From positions 1-39,185 of the forward strand of contig NZ_SNZE01000020.1 of NCBI RefSeq assembly GCF_004363775.1: a stretch of DNA of 39,185 nt. Direction: 5' to 3'. The notes below the pieces were generated by a model. That model was not told where the DNA came from and did no database searches. It saw only the letters and a program-made list of their open reading frames with translations. Every line of letters begins with the position of its first letter. The first letter of the stretch is position 1. The position numbers and the translations under genes were made by a program. Shown here in pieces: positions 38,238 through 39,185 of this stretch. The stretch is from Hydromonas duriensis. GTDB lineage: Bacteria; Pseudomonadota; Gammaproteobacteria; Burkholderiales; Burkholderiaceae.

Positions 38238-38747
38238 TTATTTTTTTAGCAAAATTAATAAAAAAATCAAAGTTGAACTTAGCAATACAACCAGTGACCA
38301 TTGAGGGATACTTACACCAAAATACAAAGGTAGTTTCGCACCACACATACCCGTTGCCATAAACATGTCAGGCCACCACTGGGCGGTCGGTAATTGATTG
38401 ACAACATTTTGAACGGGATCAATCCCACATTCGGTTTTAGGCTGCATTAACACCCAGTTGTGATAAGCCGCAACCCCTGTCGCGCATACCCCTGAAAAAA
38501 TTGCAACCACAGAGCTCAAGCGTCCTAAGTGACCTTTAATTAAACCCATCACGGAAAACAATGCAAAAGCCCAAAAACCAAAACGCTGCATAATGCATAA
38601 CGGACAAGGTGCTAAATCTTTGACATTTTGTAAATACCAAGCCGCACCAAGAGATGCTGTAGAGAGTATTAGTAACAAAGCATAAGCCAGTCGATGCGTT
38701 TTAACACGTCGGCTAAACAAGGGTTTTACTTTTGACTTTCGATTCAT
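38238..38747 (-). CDS. dsbB: Disulfide bond formation protein DsbB
   Basis: Inner-membrane quinone reductase that reoxidises DsbA. Four hydrophobic helices are visible. The first periplasmic pair is CPLC (Cys48, Cys51) followed by Arg55 near the quinone site; the second pair is Cys107 and Cys135. 169 residues from ATG 38747, preceded by AAAGGTG; the frame can be extended to a TTG at 38765. dsbA is not in view. Confidence 0.95.
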   Translation of the reverse strand: MNRKSKVKPLFSRRVKTHRLAYALLLILSTASLGAAWYLQNVKDLAPCPLCIMQRFGFWAFALFSVMGLIKGHLGRLSSVVAIFSGVCATGVAAYHNWVLMQPKTECGIDPVQNVVNQLPTAQWWPDMFMATGMCGAKLPLYFGVSIPQWSLVVLLSSTLIFLLILLKK

Positions 38748-39165
38748 CTGTTGCACCTTTACCAAAAAACCACCATTACATCACATTAGATTGATTATTT
38801 AATAATTATATAATAAGAAAATCAATATTCAAAACTAAACATTTCAATCAAACTACAGAATAAAAAATTTTACTTTATGAAAAATTATAAAAACAGCGTA
38901 AGGCAAGAGTATTTAGCAATGATTTACACCCAAATACAGTCAATTCAATGTTCATAATTTTTAAACTCGGCTATGTTTACAGCTGTGTAATAATCAACCA
39001 AGGCATATCAAAACCAACGATTTATTTTTTTTGAATCAAAACAATATATTCACCATAAAAAAGACCGAAAAAATAAACTGCAAAATGGGCGGTAATCATC
39101 CCAAAAAATAAAAGCGAATCAAAGTAGAAAAAAGTCCTTAAACTCACAAGAAAAGGAATACTACG
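38748..39165. other. AT-rich intergenic region
   Basis: About 420 bases between dsbB and the gene at the right edge, very AT-rich. No hairpin, tRNA or repeat stands out. It must contain the promoters of both divergent genes, but no convincing paired hexamers were found. Confidence 0.5.
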
Positions 39166-39185
39166 ATGAAAGCCAAGAAATACAG
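39166..39185 (+). CDS. 5' end of a gene cut by the window edge
   Basis: The ATG at 39166 has AAGGA eight bases upstream and begins MKAKKY, compatible with the start of a signal peptide. Only six codons are visible, so nothing can be said of its function. Confidence 0.5.

Overview
The window looks like a stretch of a moderately low-GC betaproteobacterial (Burkholderiales-like) chromosome, with part of a conjugative element at its left end. I infer the taxonomy from gene order (map-glnD, ileS-lspA-coaBC-dut, accA-tilS, nudJ-like-mnmA) and from protein style. No rRNA or other strong marker is present, so the genus is left open.

Region 1 (1 to about 7.9 kb) is accessory. It opens with about 950 bases of non-coding, palindrome-rich DNA. 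This holds an array of at least 15 short palindromes at a strict 36/37-base period whose arms co-vary, a 22-base perfect palindrome, a 13-bp hairpin, five iteron-like direct repeats and a 12-bp hairpin. A translationally coupled operon follows: a small unknown protein, a MobH-type relaxase TraI, the coupling ATPase TraD and a DUF4400 membrane protein. This is the TraI-TraD-DUF4400 trio of SXT/R391- and PFGI-1-type integrative elements. No mating-pore genes and no integrase are in view. A Fic-family gene follows, with its catalytic histidine replaced by glutamine. It lies between two 83-base direct copies of the 3' end of the DUF4400 gene, which suggests insertion or segmental duplication of a cargo cassette. 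The right border is a decayed outer-membrane efflux (TolC-family) pseudogene, frameshifted near its C-terminus and cut at its N-terminus.

Region 2 (8.7 to 16.8 kb): a class I aminotransferase (+), then a leftward block for arginine biosynthesis (argG; argD-argF). An orphan betaine/osmoprotectant-type binding lipoprotein sits between argG and argF. A leftward Nudix-mnmA pair follows.

Region 3 (16.8 to 24.2 kb): map and glnD (methionine removal, nitrogen signalling), a YheT-like hydrolase, a CHCC zinc-finger protein with a SnoaL-like partner, then leftward periplasmic asparaginase and a Cof-type HAD phosphatase.

Region 4 (24.2 to 30.9 kb): ileS, lspA, coaBC, dut and nadA, all rightward.

Region 5 (30.9 to 39.2 kb), mostly leftward: trpA-recR, accA-tilS with a terminator-like hairpin inside the first codons of tilS, a VUT-family transporter, murB divergent from yajQ, an M48 metalloprotease, dsbB, and the first codons of a gene cut by the right edge.

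Most convergent chromosomal junctions carry a clear intrinsic terminator, so operon limits are well supported. The most unusual material is the palindrome array with its neighbouring repeat module, and the duplicated-end fic cassette.
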